Below are positions 26,212 to 34,287 of a stretch of 64,000 nt of DNA, piece by piece. Position numbers and translations under genes: made by a program. The DNA lies in assembly GCF_011067745.1 (NCBI RefSeq), contig NZ_JAAMPJ010000008.1, positions 186,001-250,000 of the forward strand, written 5' to 3'. Position 1 is the first letter of the stretch. The number at the start of each line of letters is the position of its first letter. Origin of the DNA: Lentzea alba. Its GTDB lineage: Bacteria; Actinomycetota; Actinomycetes; Mycobacteriales; Pseudonocardiaceae. The notes under the pieces are model-generated. The model worked only from the letters and a program-made list of their open reading frames with translations. It searched no databases and was not told where the DNA came from.

Positions 26212-28467
26212 TTAGGCGAGGGGGATTTCGGCGTGCAGGCGGAAGGTGCGCTCGGACGTGGGGCCGGCGTCCAGGCTCCCGCCCAGCGCGCAGACGCGGG
26301 TGGTGAGGTTGCCGATACCGCTGCCGTTGCGGGAGTTCCGGTCCGTCGCCGCGAGCCCGTCGTTGATGATGTCCATCGTGACGAGCTGCGGTGAGCTGGA
26401 CAGCACGATCTCGCAGCGCTCGGCCTTGCTGTGCCGCAGCAGGTTCGTCACGCCCTCGCGCAACACCGTCGCGAGCGTCACCCGCACGTCCGTGGGCAGC
26501 TCGTCGCACGCGTCGATCCGCACGGTCACCTCGATGTCGGCCGCGCACAGCAACGCCTGCGCCGACTGGGTCTCCTCGTTCAACGACAGCTCGCGATAGC
26601 TCAACGCCACCGACCGCACGTCCGCCAGCGCCTGCCGGGAGATGTCCAGCACCTCGGTGAGCTCCTGGCGGGCCCGGCCGGGGTCGATCGTGAGCAGCCG
26701 GTGCGTGAGCTCGCTCTTCAACGTGATCGCGGACAGACTGTAGCCGAGCAGGTCGTGCAGGTCGCGCGCGAACCGCAACCGCTCCTGCGTCACCGCCGCC
26801 GTCGCCAGTTCCTCCCGCGCCTCGTGCAGCTCGGTCACCATGGACCGCAACCGGCTCAACGCGTACAGCACCAGGCCGTGGTTCATCGTGGCCATGACGC
26901 CCCACGCGATGTACACGGGGCCCTGACCGAGGACGCCGAAGACGACACCCTGCCCGGCGACGACGGCGATGAACCCGACCCAGCCCGCCGCGCGGGGCAG
27001 CAGGAGCGCCGCCGACCCGGCCACGAAGCCCGGCACCCCGATGAACGGGCTGCCGTACACGAACTGCGGCGCGTACACGCAGATCGCGACCCCCGCGAGC
27101 ACCGCCGCGGTCTGCACCGGGGTCAGCTGGAGGTGCGGACGGCTGACGATGCCCAGCACCAGCGCGACCATGCCCGCGACGCTGACCGCGGCGACCGCGA
27201 TCCCGAGCGGCCCGAGCAGGCTGTAGTCGTGGAACGCCAGCGTGGTGGCCATCAAGCCGTAGCCGATCACCACGGTCGTGAGCAGCACCTGCGCGAACTG
27301 CGTCGCGATCGGCGGACCCGCCGCACCCAGCTCGCTCGCCGGTTCCTCCGGCGCGGGCGTCGCCGGCACCTCCGCGTGCAACCGGTACGTGCCGTCCGGG
27401 GACGCCTGGGCGTGCAGGGATCCGCCGACGGCCGTGGTGCGGGCGGCGAGGTTGGTGAGACCGCTGCCCCGGTCGGCCGCGGCCTCGCTGGGCGCGCCGT
27501 CGTTGGTGATGTCGATGGACACCAGCTGTCCGTCGCAGGAGATCGTGATCGAGCAACGGGTGGCGTCGCTGTGCCGCAGCAGGTTCGTCACGCCCTCGCG
27601 CAGCACCGTCGCGAGCACGGTTCGGGAGCGCGGCGACAGTTCGGCGCACTCGCCCTCGATCGTCGTCGCGACCCCCGCCGCGGCCAGCACGGACCGCGCC
27701 GACTCGATCTCGTCCGACAGCGACAGCTCCCGGTAGCTCGACGCCACCGCACGCACGTCCGTCAACGCCTCGCGGGCGATGCCGAGGATCTCGGCCAGCT
27801 CGCGCAACGCGCGTTCGGTGTGTTCGCCGACCAGTTTGCGAGCCAGCTCCACCTTCAGCGTGATCGCGGACAGGCTGAACCCGAGCAGGTCGTGCAGGTC
27901 GCGGGCGAACCGCAGCCGTTCCTGCGACACGGCCAGCTCGGCGAGTTCGGACCTGGCGGTCTCCAGTTGCCGGACCAGCGAGGGCAGCCGGGACAGGCCG
28001 TAGACGACCAGGCCGGACACCACCGGGGTCAGCACGTAGTAGACGAGCTCGGCGACGTTGGCGACGTGCACGTACTTGATGAAGCCGTTGGTGACCGCCA
28101 CCGCGCCGAACACGAGCCACCGCACCCGGCCGGGCAGGACCAGCAACGCGCTGCCCGCGAAGAACCCGGGCATGCCGGACCACGCGTTGGGGAAGAAGAG
28201 CACCGGCACGAAGACGAGCAACGCCATCGCGCCCAGCGCCAGGTGTGCCTGGGCGGACCGCAGGTCGGCGCCCGGCCGCGAGAACACCCGCAGCTGCAGG
28301 TAGCCGATCGTCAGCAGGCAGGCGAGCGAGGCGACGATCCGCACCGGCGTCGTGCCGGCCTGCAGGACGTAGAAGAAGGCGTTGCCGAGGTAGTTGGCGA
28401 ACACGATGCTGATCACGACGTACGCCAAGCGACGGGACACCGATGAGCGTTCCTGTCGCAGTGTCAC
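26212..28467 (-). CDS. Tandem-fused double sensor histidine kinase (DesK/HisKA_3 type)
   Basis: The roughly 751-residue protein contains two complete kinase units in a row. Each has about five membrane helices, then a dimerisation box with the phosphoacceptor His (RLRFARDLHDLLGFSLSAIT at about residue 192 and RLRFARDLHDLLGYSLSAIT at about 571), the N-box REGVTNLLRH and a Gly-rich ATP-binding end (GSGLTNL / GSGIGNL). The halves are clearly similar over their whole length, so the gene arose by an in-frame tandem duplication. Both halves keep all catalytic residues. I prefer the GTG at 28467 after GGGAG; an ATG at 28560 would add 31 residues. The signal is unknown, and the partner is likely the regulator at 25482. 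Confidence 0.88.
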   Translation of the reverse strand: MTLRQERSSVSRRLAYVVISIVFANYLGNAFFYVLQAGTTPVRIVASLACLLTIGYLQLRVFSRPGADLRSAQAHLALGAMALLVFVPVLFFPNAWSGMPGFFAGSALLVLPGRVRWLVFGAVAVTNGFIKYVHVANVAELVYYVLTPVVSGLVVYGLSRLPSLVRQLETARSELAELAVSQERLRFARDLHDLLGFSLSAITLKVELARKLVGEHTERALRELAEILGIAREALTDVRAVASSYRELSLSDEIESARSVLAAAGVATTIEGECAELSPRSRTVLATVLREGVTNLLRHSDATRCSITISCDGQLVSIDITNDGAPSEAAADRGSGLTNLAARTTAVGGSLHAQASPDGTYRLHAEVPATPAPEEPASELGAAGPPIATQFAQVLLTTVVIGYGLMATTLAFHDYSLLGPLGIAVAAVSVAGMVALVLGIVSRPHLQLTPVQTAAVLAGVAICVYAPQFVYGSPFIGVPGFVAGSAALLLPRAAGWVGFIAVVAGQGVVFGVLGQGPVYIAWGVMATMNHGLVLYALSRLRSMVTELHEAREELATAAVTQERLRFARDLHDLLGYSLSAITLKSELTHRLLTIDPGRARQELTEVLDISRQALADVRSVALSYRELSLNEETQSAQALLCAADIEVTVRIDACDELPTDVRVTLATVLREGVTNLLRHSKAERCEIVLSSSPQLVTMDIINDGLAATDRNSRNGSGIGNLTTRVCALGGSLDAGPTSERTFRLHAEIPLA

Positions 28468-28569
28468 AGCAGCAGCTCCCGCGCGAGGGTCTGGACGCGG
28501 CCATGATACGGGCGCTTCCTGGGAAATCTCGCGTTTCGCGAACCTCGTTCGGAGCAACATGACTACGGC

Positions 28570-29244
28570 TCAACACCTCGCCACGACGAGTTGCGCACCG
28601 GCGAGGTAGGCGACGACGTCGGCGACCAGCGTCCGGCTGATCTGCAGCGCGTCCGCGATGTGCGTGATCGTGGTTTCGCCGCCGAGCAACGACTTCGCGA
28701 TCTCCGTCGCCGGCGCGCTGTGCAGGATCGCCTGGTACTGCTGGCCCACGCAGGTCAGCGCCTGGTCGCCGTTCAGCCTCTCGATCTCGGTACCCGGCCG
28801 CATCGTGACGGCCTCGTCGTCCTCGATGTGCGGCAACGTGAACACGGCGTCACCGGTCACCGCCACGACCGAGAGGATCGGCCCGGCGCCGTCGTCCATG
28901 CCGAGCGACGGCACGACGCAACCACCGAGCTGGTCGAGCGTGTTCTTCAGCCTGCGCCAGACGAGGCACGGTCCGCTGCCGGTCTTCCAGCGCACGAAGT
29001 TGTCGTGCAGCGCGGAGATGTTCTCCAGCGCGACCGGGCCGAGGCTCATCCGGTGCAGCGCCTCCCGGACGACCGGGCTGGTGTCGGCGAGCTGGATCGC
29101 ACCCCACCGGCCGTGCACGGTGAGGTGCTCCGCGCCCTCGTCGACGAACGCGTCCTCGAGCAACGACCACAGCGGGCGACCCGTTGGGATGTGCGATTGC
29201 GTGGGCACCACGGCGCGCCTCCGCTCCGGCAGGTGATGAGTCAC
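28570..29244 (-). CDS. SagB N-terminal-domain-like protein without dehydrogenase domain
   Basis: The 224-residue protein resembles the N-terminal region that precedes the nitroreductase domain in SagB/TOMM dehydrogenases (LTVHGRWGAIQLAD, ALHRMSLGPVALENIS), ending in a winged-helix-like segment (ITHIADALQISRTLVADVVA). The FMN-binding catalytic half is absent, and the gene stops cleanly 103 bases before the histidine kinase start. The GTG start overlaps the YcaO gene's stop by four bases, so it is part of the same operon. It may be a scaffold or substrate-binding subunit, or a remnant. This assignment is from remembered family patterns. Confidence 0.6.
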   Translation of the reverse strand: MTHHLPERRRAVVPTQSHIPTGRPLWSLLEDAFVDEGAEHLTVHGRWGAIQLADTSPVVREALHRMSLGPVALENISALHDNFVRWKTGSGPCLVWRRLKNTLDQLGGCVVPSLGMDDGAGPILSVVAVTGDAVFTLPHIEDDEAVTMRPGTEIERLNGDQALTCVGQQYQAILHSAPATEIAKSLLGGETTITHIADALQISRTLVADVVAYLAGAQLVVARC

Positions 29245-31502
29245 ATGAACAACGGGATCGGGTTGAGCTCAACGTATCTTCGAGGCCGGTCCAGTCGACC
29301 AAGTTGTACCGGCACGTCGTAGAGGCGCCCTTGAGCGAACCTCGACCAGAAGTGGCGCAGTCCCGGCACGACCACCCGGACGACGGGAAGCCCGATGTCG
29401 GGCCTCGTCTGGTCGAGCACCAGCACCTCCATCCCGCGGCTTTCCAGGGTGTCCTGGACAGCGCGGACGTCGTCGGCCAGGTCGCGCCGGTGCTGGTAGC
29501 CGTGGTGCATCGCGTGCCGCGGCGGCACGGCGGGGTCGGGGACCAGCCAGGACTGCTCGGCGACGCGGGCGTGCTCGAACCAGAACCGCGTGTCGACGTC
29601 GAACTTCTCCAGCCGGACCGGCTCGCAGACCATCGGCATGCACTGGTTGAGCTCGGTGAGCGCCCGGCGGGCCGCGATCCGCGGATCCAGATGGGCCCCG
29701 CAGCCGAGCATGATGTCCTCCCGCGGGCCGTTGGTGCGCCGCGACACCGCCACCATCACCGGCACGCCCAGGTCGGAGGTGACGTCGAGCAGCCACATCT
29801 CGCGGCCGAGGCGTGCGTGCACCTCGCGGCACTCGTCGATCCACCGGTCGTGGAACGAGTCCAGGTCCACGCCCGGCAGCGGCGTGCGGTTGTACCACCA
29901 GATGGCGACCGCGTCGCGTTCGACGAGCTCCAGCAGGGCCTGCAGCACCGCGTCCTCCAGGCTGCTGCCGGCGGCGCAGCCGTTGGAGTTCGACGTGACA
30001 CTCGGCGGGCAGGGGGCGCCGAAGTAGGACATGCCGGTGGGCAGGAACTTGTGCCTTTGTTCGGTGAGCGACCAGTACGGGGTCCAGCTCATCACCTCGT
30101 CGTCGTCGAACGGGGTGGTGACGTGCTGGAACTTCGAGTGGCTCGCGTTCCAGGCGTCGCGGTCCACGAACTGGCGCGGGTGGTACTGCTGCACGGTGTC
30201 GGGATGGATCGCCGGCTCGCCCAGCGACCGGTAGCTGCCGCTCACCTGGGCCTCGTCGCCGCAGAACGCGCCGCTGCGTCGTTCGACGGCCTCGCACAGC
30301 GCGCCGACCTCGGCGTCGAGCGCCGTCACGCCCTTGCCGCCGGTCTCCGCCCGCAGGGACGAGCGCAGTCCTTCGAGGCCTTCACCCGAGGCCGCGATGT
30401 TCGAACCGGACCAGAAGGAGTTGAAGAACGCGGGTCCGTCGTCGTTGCGGCGGATGTCCCGCACGATCCCGGTGAGCGGGCCGATGAGGTGCCGGTAGGT
30501 GCCGAGCACCTCCTGCGGCGACGACGACCGGTGGCCGCCGCCGTCGCAGGAGCGCTTCACCCGGCTCGTCAGGACGACCGGCTGGAACGCCCTGCGCGCG
30601 ACCATCTCCGGATCACCGCAGCCGGGGCACTGCGGGCGTGCCCGCACCTCGTGCTGCGTGACCTTCATGGTCAGGCTGTCGTAGCTCCAGACGGACCGCT
30701 GCGTGTCCTGGCGCAGTCCCGCGAGCCACTTGATCGCCTCGACCGAGGCGATCTCCAGCGCGGTCGCCCGCAGCGACGGCAACCCGATCGCCGCCCGCGG
30801 TGCGGGGCCGCGCTCTCCGCAGCGCGCCCGCACGTGGGCCTCCGCCGACCGGTTGGCCGACAGCCGGGTGGCCAGGCAACGCCAGCACGGGCCGTCGCCA
30901 GGGGTGAAGAAGGGACCCACGCGCACCTGCGCGCCGACCGGCTTGACCAGCAACCACGGCGTGCCGGCGGCGCGGTGCGCGGCGTCGATGTCGCGGAGCT
31001 CGGGTGCCAGGTAGTCCGCACACGCCACGACCGTGAGGTCACCACTCCCCGAGGTGACCGTGAGTCCGTTGCGGCACAAGGCGTCCACGAGCGAGTCGCG
31101 ATCGATCTCGCCGATCGCGACCACGGAGACGAGCGACGTCGTTGTCGCCGCCACCGCGTCCGCGGGATCGAGGCCCGCCGCGTCCCAGTACGCGAGTGAG
31201 GCCTCGATGTCGGCCGAACCGTCCTCCGTGCCCCTGCTGCCGATCAGGCCTGCCGCGGCCAGCCGGGCGAGCATGCGCTCGACCTGGTCCGCGGTCAGGT
31301 CCGCGGACGCGTCGCGGAGCAGCCCGGCGAGGTCGCGGGTGCCGTCGAGCAGGAGCGCGAGCGTCTCCACGTGCGGGCCCTGGATCGCGGTGACCCCGGA
31401 CTCCCCGAAGAGGTACACCGCTTCGCCCCGCACGATCTGCGGCCGGAGGTGTCGTCTGAAACCGATGCGTTGCTCGCCCGGTTCGGCCAGGTCTCTTCTC
31501 AT
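29241..31502 (-). CDS. TOMM cyclodehydratase: E1-like/YcaO fusion
   Basis: The 753-residue protein has three parts. Residues about 15-95 form a peptide-binding winged-helix (RRE-like) region, and about 115-310 an E1/ThiF-like domain with zinc-ligand pairs CWRC (206-209) and CPGC (292-295). About 335-753 is a YcaO domain with ATP-site features TGGKGVT (387-393), E.GALCEAVERRS (398-410) and SLEDAVLQALLELVERD (514-530). Such fusions use ATP to cyclise Cys, Ser or Thr of a precursor peptide to azolines. The C-terminus reads NPIPLFM rather than the classical PxPxP. Its ATG overlaps the small peptide gene upstream. It is intact and unusual inside a type II PKS cluster. Confidence 0.9.
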   Translation of the reverse strand: MRRDLAEPGEQRIGFRRHLRPQIVRGEAVYLFGESGVTAIQGPHVETLALLLDGTRDLAGLLRDASADLTADQVERMLARLAAAGLIGSRGTEDGSADIEASLAYWDAAGLDPADAVAATTTSLVSVVAIGEIDRDSLVDALCRNGLTVTSGSGDLTVVACADYLAPELRDIDAAHRAAGTPWLLVKPVGAQVRVGPFFTPGDGPCWRCLATRLSANRSAEAHVRARCGERGPAPRAAIGLPSLRATALEIASVEAIKWLAGLRQDTQRSVWSYDSLTMKVTQHEVRARPQCPGCGDPEMVARRAFQPVVLTSRVKRSCDGGGHRSSSPQEVLGTYRHLIGPLTGIVRDIRRNDDGPAFFNSFWSGSNIAASGEGLEGLRSSLRAETGGKGVTALDAEVGALCEAVERRSGAFCGDEAQVSGSYRSLGEPAIHPDTVQQYHPRQFVDRDAWNASHSKFQHVTTPFDDDEVMSWTPYWSLTEQRHKFLPTGMSYFGAPCPPSVTSNSNGCAAGSSLEDAVLQALLELVERDAVAIWWYNRTPLPGVDLDSFHDRWIDECREVHARLGREMWLLDVTSDLGVPVMVAVSRRTNGPREDIMLGCGAHLDPRIAARRALTELNQCMPMVCEPVRLEKFDVDTRFWFEHARVAEQSWLVPDPAVPPRHAMHHGYQHRRDLADDVRAVQDTLESRGMEVLVLDQTRPDIGLPVVRVVVPGLRHFWSRFAQGRLYDVPVQLGRLDRPRRYVELNPIPLFM

Positions 31503-31681
31503 GCCGCGAGGACTTCTTCGTACCTGACGAAGGACCTGCCGCCGGGCATGGTGGCCGACCAGCCGCTGCCGAAGTCCACGGTGGTCTCACGGTCGAACTC
31601 GTAGATCTTCAGGTCGTCCGAGGCGTCGGTGGCGGAAACGGAAGCCAGGTGCTCCACGGTGACGGTGGGGTACATGTGCAT
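31499..31681 (-). CDS. Small acidic peptide, candidate precursor of the YcaO enzyme
   Basis: This 60-residue ORF (58 residues if the second ATG at 31675, better spaced from GGAG, is used) ends four bases inside the YcaO gene. It is acidic, lacks Cys, and has Ser/Thr spread along the chain with a Gly/Ser-rich segment DFGSGWSATMPGGRS (residues 36-50) before a hydrophobic end (FVRYEEVLAA). Position, coupling and size suit a RiPP precursor, in which case rings would form at Ser/Thr. The lack of an obvious leader/core boundary means it could instead be an accessory peptide. The coding call rests mainly on the tight operon junction. Confidence 0.65.
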   Translation of the reverse strand: MHMYPTVTVEHLASVSATDASDDLKIYEFDRETTVDFGSGWSATMPGGRSFVRYEEVLAA

Positions 31682-31709
31682 CTCCGATGTTTACGTGTCG
31701 AGTGTCGGG

Positions 31710-31757
31710 GGTAATGGTGCCGACCAGCGGTAATGGATCGGTAGTTACCGGCTAATG
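31710..31757. promoter_or_regulatory. Repeated GGTAATG elements upstream of SARP and peptide operon
   Basis: The divergent region between the peptide gene and the SARP gene contains GGTAATGG at 31710 and again at 31729, GCTAATG at 31751, and a small palindrome GGTAGTTACC at 31740-31749. Spacings are 19 and 22 bases. This is a plausible binding array for the SARP or the response regulator, but SARP arrays usually have 11- or 22-base periodicity, so the match is only partial. Confidence 0.4.
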
Positions 31758-31884
31758 CGCCCCGGTATGAAGTTCTCATACCCGCGCCGGGGAGAACTCA
31801 CCTGACATCGATGGCTGGTGCACTAACGCCGCCCCCACCTGCGGACCACACTGGTTCTCAAGTTCGAGCAGAAGGGGGACGGCG

Positions 31885-32694
31885 ATGCAGATCAAGGTCC
31901 TGGGGCCGGTGGAGGCCAAGGTGAACGGTCGATCGGTCACGCCGTCCGCGGCCAAACCGAGGCAGATCCTGGCGCTGCTCGCGTTGCACTCCGGCTCCGT
32001 GGTGTCCGTGCCGACGCTGATCGAGGAGCTGTGGGACGACCGCCCGCCGCGCAGTGCGCGCACCACGCTGCAGACCTACATCCTGCAGCTGCGCCGGCTC
32101 ATCGGCGACGCACTGGCAGAGTCCGACGAGAACGGCGCCAAGGAAGTGCTCGTCACCCGGTACGGCGGCTACCTGCTCGACGTGCCCGAGGACGCGGTTG
32201 ACGTGCACGAGTTCGAACGACTGGCGCGGTCCGGCCAGAACGCCTACGACGCCGACGACTACGCGTCCGCGTCCCGGCTGTTGCGCTCGGCGCTGGAGAT
32301 GTGGCGCGGGCCGGCCGTCGTCGACGTTCGGCCGGGCATGCCGCTCAGCGTCGAGGTCGTGCGCCTGGAGGAGTCTCGACTCGGCGTGCTGGAGATGCGC
32401 ATCGAGGCGGACATGCGGATGGGCAAGCACAAGGCGTTGCTGAGCGAGCTTTCCGTGCTGACGGTGCAGAACCCGATGAACGAGAACCTGTGCGCGCAGT
32501 ACATGATCTCGCTGTTCCGCGCGGGACGGCAGTGGCAGGCACTGGACGCGTTCCGGGCGTTGCGCCGCACGTTGGTCGACGAGCTCGGCGTCGAGCCGTC
32601 GGCACGCCTGCAACAGCTGCAGCACGCGATCGTCACGTCCGATCCGCGGCTCGACCGTGCGGAAGCCCGTCAGCTGCAAGGACTTCTCGCCTGA
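31885..32694 (+). CDS. SARP-family pathway activator
   Basis: The 269-residue protein has an N-terminal OmpR-like winged helix (residues about 10-95, with LLALHSGSVVSVPTLIEELW and TLQTYILQLRRLIG) and a bacterial transcriptional activation domain (about 100-245, with VDVHEFERLARSG). This is the compact AfsR/DnrI/RedD architecture of Streptomyces antibiotic regulatory proteins, which activate type II PKS clusters by binding direct repeats upstream of target promoters. It is immediately followed by a terminator and then by the ACP operon, its most likely target. Confidence 0.93.
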   Translation: MQIKVLGPVEAKVNGRSVTPSAAKPRQILALLALHSGSVVSVPTLIEELWDDRPPRSARTTLQTYILQLRRLIGDALAESDENGAKEVLVTRYGGYLLDVPEDAVDVHEFERLARSGQNAYDADDYASASRLLRSALEMWRGPAVVDVRPGMPLSVEVVRLEESRLGVLEMRIEADMRMGKHKALLSELSVLTVQNPMNENLCAQYMISLFRAGRQWQALDAFRALRRTLVDELGVEPSARLQQLQHAIVTSDPRLDRAEARQLQGLLA

Positions 32695-32706
32695 TCCAGA
32701 CTCCAG

Positions 32707-32735
32707 CGGCCCCCGCCACACTGTGGCGGGGGCCG
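32707..32735 (+). terminator. Intrinsic terminator after SARP gene
   Basis: A GC-rich hairpin (CGGCCCCCGCCACA paired with TGTGGCGGGGGCCG) is followed by TTTCTCGTT, 12 bases after the SARP stop codon. Confidence 0.85.
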
Positions 32736-32785
32736 TTTCTCGTTGTGTGGCAACGTTTTCTTGGCATGTTGTTCGAGGAAACCTC

Positions 32786-32801
32786 CACTGGCCTACCAGT
32801 G
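32786..32801. promoter_or_regulatory. Palindrome in the ACP operon promoter region
   Basis: CACTGGCCTACCAGTG consists of 6-base arms around a 4-base centre, 60 bases upstream of the ACP start. It is the only clear symmetrical element in this promoter region and may be an operator. Confidence 0.35.
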
Positions 32802-32861
32802 CGCCCTGGCAACCTCACTTCGTGGGCGAGCGGAAACGCCCGGTGAGGAAAGGAAAAAGCC

Positions 32862-33113
32862 GTGAGCGCACTGACCATCGAGGCTCTCAAGGAGATTCTC
32901 AACGAGGCCGCCGGCGAGGACGACTCGTTCAAAGCCGGCCAGGACATTCTCGACACTCCGTTCCTCGAGCTGGGCTTCGACTCGCTGGCCCTGCTGGAGA
33001 CGGTGGCACTGATCAAGCGCCGGTACGGCGTCGGTGTCGGCGACGACGAGCTTGCGGACATCGAGACCCCGCGCGAACTGCTGTCCAAGGTCAACGGAGA
33101 CCTCGCGGCCTGA
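32862..33113 (+). CDS. Type II PKS acyl carrier protein
   Basis: The 83-residue protein has the phosphopantetheine attachment motif LGFDSLALLE with Ser41. It carries the growing polyketide for the KS/CLF pair at 34998 and 36263. The GTG start follows GAGGAAAGG. It lies upstream of the aromatase and KS genes rather than downstream of CLF as in most actinorhodin-like clusters, so the minimal PKS order is rearranged. Confidence 0.95.
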   Translation: MSALTIEALKEILNEAAGEDDSFKAGQDILDTPFLELGFDSLALLETVALIKRRYGVGVGDDELADIETPRELLSKVNGDLAA

Positions 33114-33146
33114 CCGCCGGCGAGCCGAGAACGGAGACACGGGGAC

Positions 33147-34082
33147 ATGACCCACACCACCACGCACACGGTCATGATCGGTGCCCCCGCCAAGGTGGTG
33201 TACGACCTGATCGCGGACGTGACGCGCTGGCCGTACATCTTCGGGCCCACGGTGCACGCCGAGGTGTTCGAGACCGACGGGACCACCGAACGGTTGCGGC
33301 TGCACGCCTTCGCCAACGGTGACGTGCGCACGTGGACGTCTCGCCGTGAGCTGGACTCGGCGAACCTGCACGTCAAGTTCGAGCAGGAGCGTTCGGCGGC
33401 ACCCGTGAAGTCGATGGGAGGGGAGTGGCGAATCGTGCCGATCGCCGACTCGGCCACCCGCGTCGACCTGCTGCACCACTTCACCACCGCGCAGCCGGAA
33501 GCCGTCGAGCTGGTCCTGAAGGCGGTGAACAACAACAGCGACGCCGAGCTCGCGGCGCTCAAGCGCGCCGCCGAGCTCGGCGACGACTACGACAAGTACG
33601 TGCTGTCGTTCTCGGACAGCATCACGATCCACGCGACCCGCAGGGACGTCTACGAGTTCCTGTACCGGTCGGACCTGTGGCCGCAGCGGTTGCCGCACGT
33701 CGCCCGGCTCGACCTCACCGAGGCCGTCACCGGTGTGCAGTCCATGGAGATGGACACGCGCAGCCCGGACGGCTCGATCCACACGACGCACTCCGTGCGG
33801 GTGTGCACTCCGCACGACACGATCGTCTACAAGCAGACCAGGACGCCGCCGATCATGGCCGCGCACGTCGGCCGGTGGACGTTGCGGGACATCGGCGACG
33901 GCATCGAGGCCGGCATCGAGGCGACCTCGCACCACACCGTGGTCATCCGGCCTGAGGTCGTGCCGGAGGTGCTCGGCCCGGACGGCACGATCGAGCGCGC
34001 ACGTGAGCTGATCCGCCACGCGTTGGGGACCAACAGCCTCACGACCCTGAGGCACGCCAAGGAGTTCGCCGAGAACGGCTGA
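33147..34082 (+). CDS. Didomain aromatase/cyclase
   Basis: The 311-residue protein contains two START/Bet v 1-like (SRPBCC) domains: residues 1-145 (HTVMIGAPAKVVYDLIADVT ... WRIVPIADSATRV) and 155-311 (SDSITIHATRRDVYEFLYRS ... WTLRDIGDGIEAGI). Didomain enzymes of the ActVII type guide first-ring cyclisation and aromatisation of C9-reduced polyketides, consistent with the ketoreductase at position 1. The ATG follows GGAGACACGGGG. It lies between the ACP and KS genes. Confidence 0.93.
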   Translation: MTHTTTHTVMIGAPAKVVYDLIADVTRWPYIFGPTVHAEVFETDGTTERLRLHAFANGDVRTWTSRRELDSANLHVKFEQERSAAPVKSMGGEWRIVPIADSATRVDLLHHFTTAQPEAVELVLKAVNNNSDAELAALKRAAELGDDYDKYVLSFSDSITIHATRRDVYEFLYRSDLWPQRLPHVARLDLTEAVTGVQSMEMDTRSPDGSIHTTHSVRVCTPHDTIVYKQTRTPPIMAAHVGRWTLRDIGDGIEAGIEATSHHTVVIRPEVVPEVLGPDGTIERARELIRHALGTNSLTTLRHAKEFAENG

Positions 34083-34101
34083 TCTGTGAGGTGAGTGGGC
34101 G

Positions 34102-34287
34102 ATGGGGTTGGTCGGCGTGGACCTGTTGACCGCCGCGGCCCGTGCCGCGAGTCGCAACGGTCTGTACGTGGTGTCGATGTACCTGGAGAAGGCGGCGGTC
34201 GAGCACCAGCGCAAGGGATGTCCCTCCGAGGTGGCGCCCTGTGCTTACGAGATCGAGGCCTCCCGCGTACTGCTGTCGGGGTTCTAG
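34102..34287 (+). CDS. Unknown 61-residue protein of the PKS operon
   Basis: This small, mostly helical protein (VDLLTAAARAASRNGLYVVS and YLEKAAVEHQRKG) has two Cys (CPSEVAPC) spaced seven apart near its end. It has a good GAGGTGAG ribosome-binding site 19 bases after the aromatase gene and abuts the next gene directly (TAGATG), so it is very likely translated. I do not recognise it. The Cys pair suggests a metal or disulphide site, or a partner for the next gene's product. Confidence 0.7.
   Translation: MGLVGVDLLTAAARAASRNGLYVVSMYLEKAAVEHQRKGCPSEVAPCAYEIEASRVLLSGF

Noticed and set aside
26431..28446. A 671-codon plus-strand frame opposite the double histidine kinase
   Set aside because: It is an antisense shadow rich in Arg, Gln and His without hydrophobic or motif structure; the minus-strand kinase has clear catalytic motifs.
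29184..31199. A 671-codon plus-strand frame opposite the YcaO gene
   Set aside because: It is an antisense shadow; the minus-strand frame contains zinc and ATP-site motifs and coupled starts.
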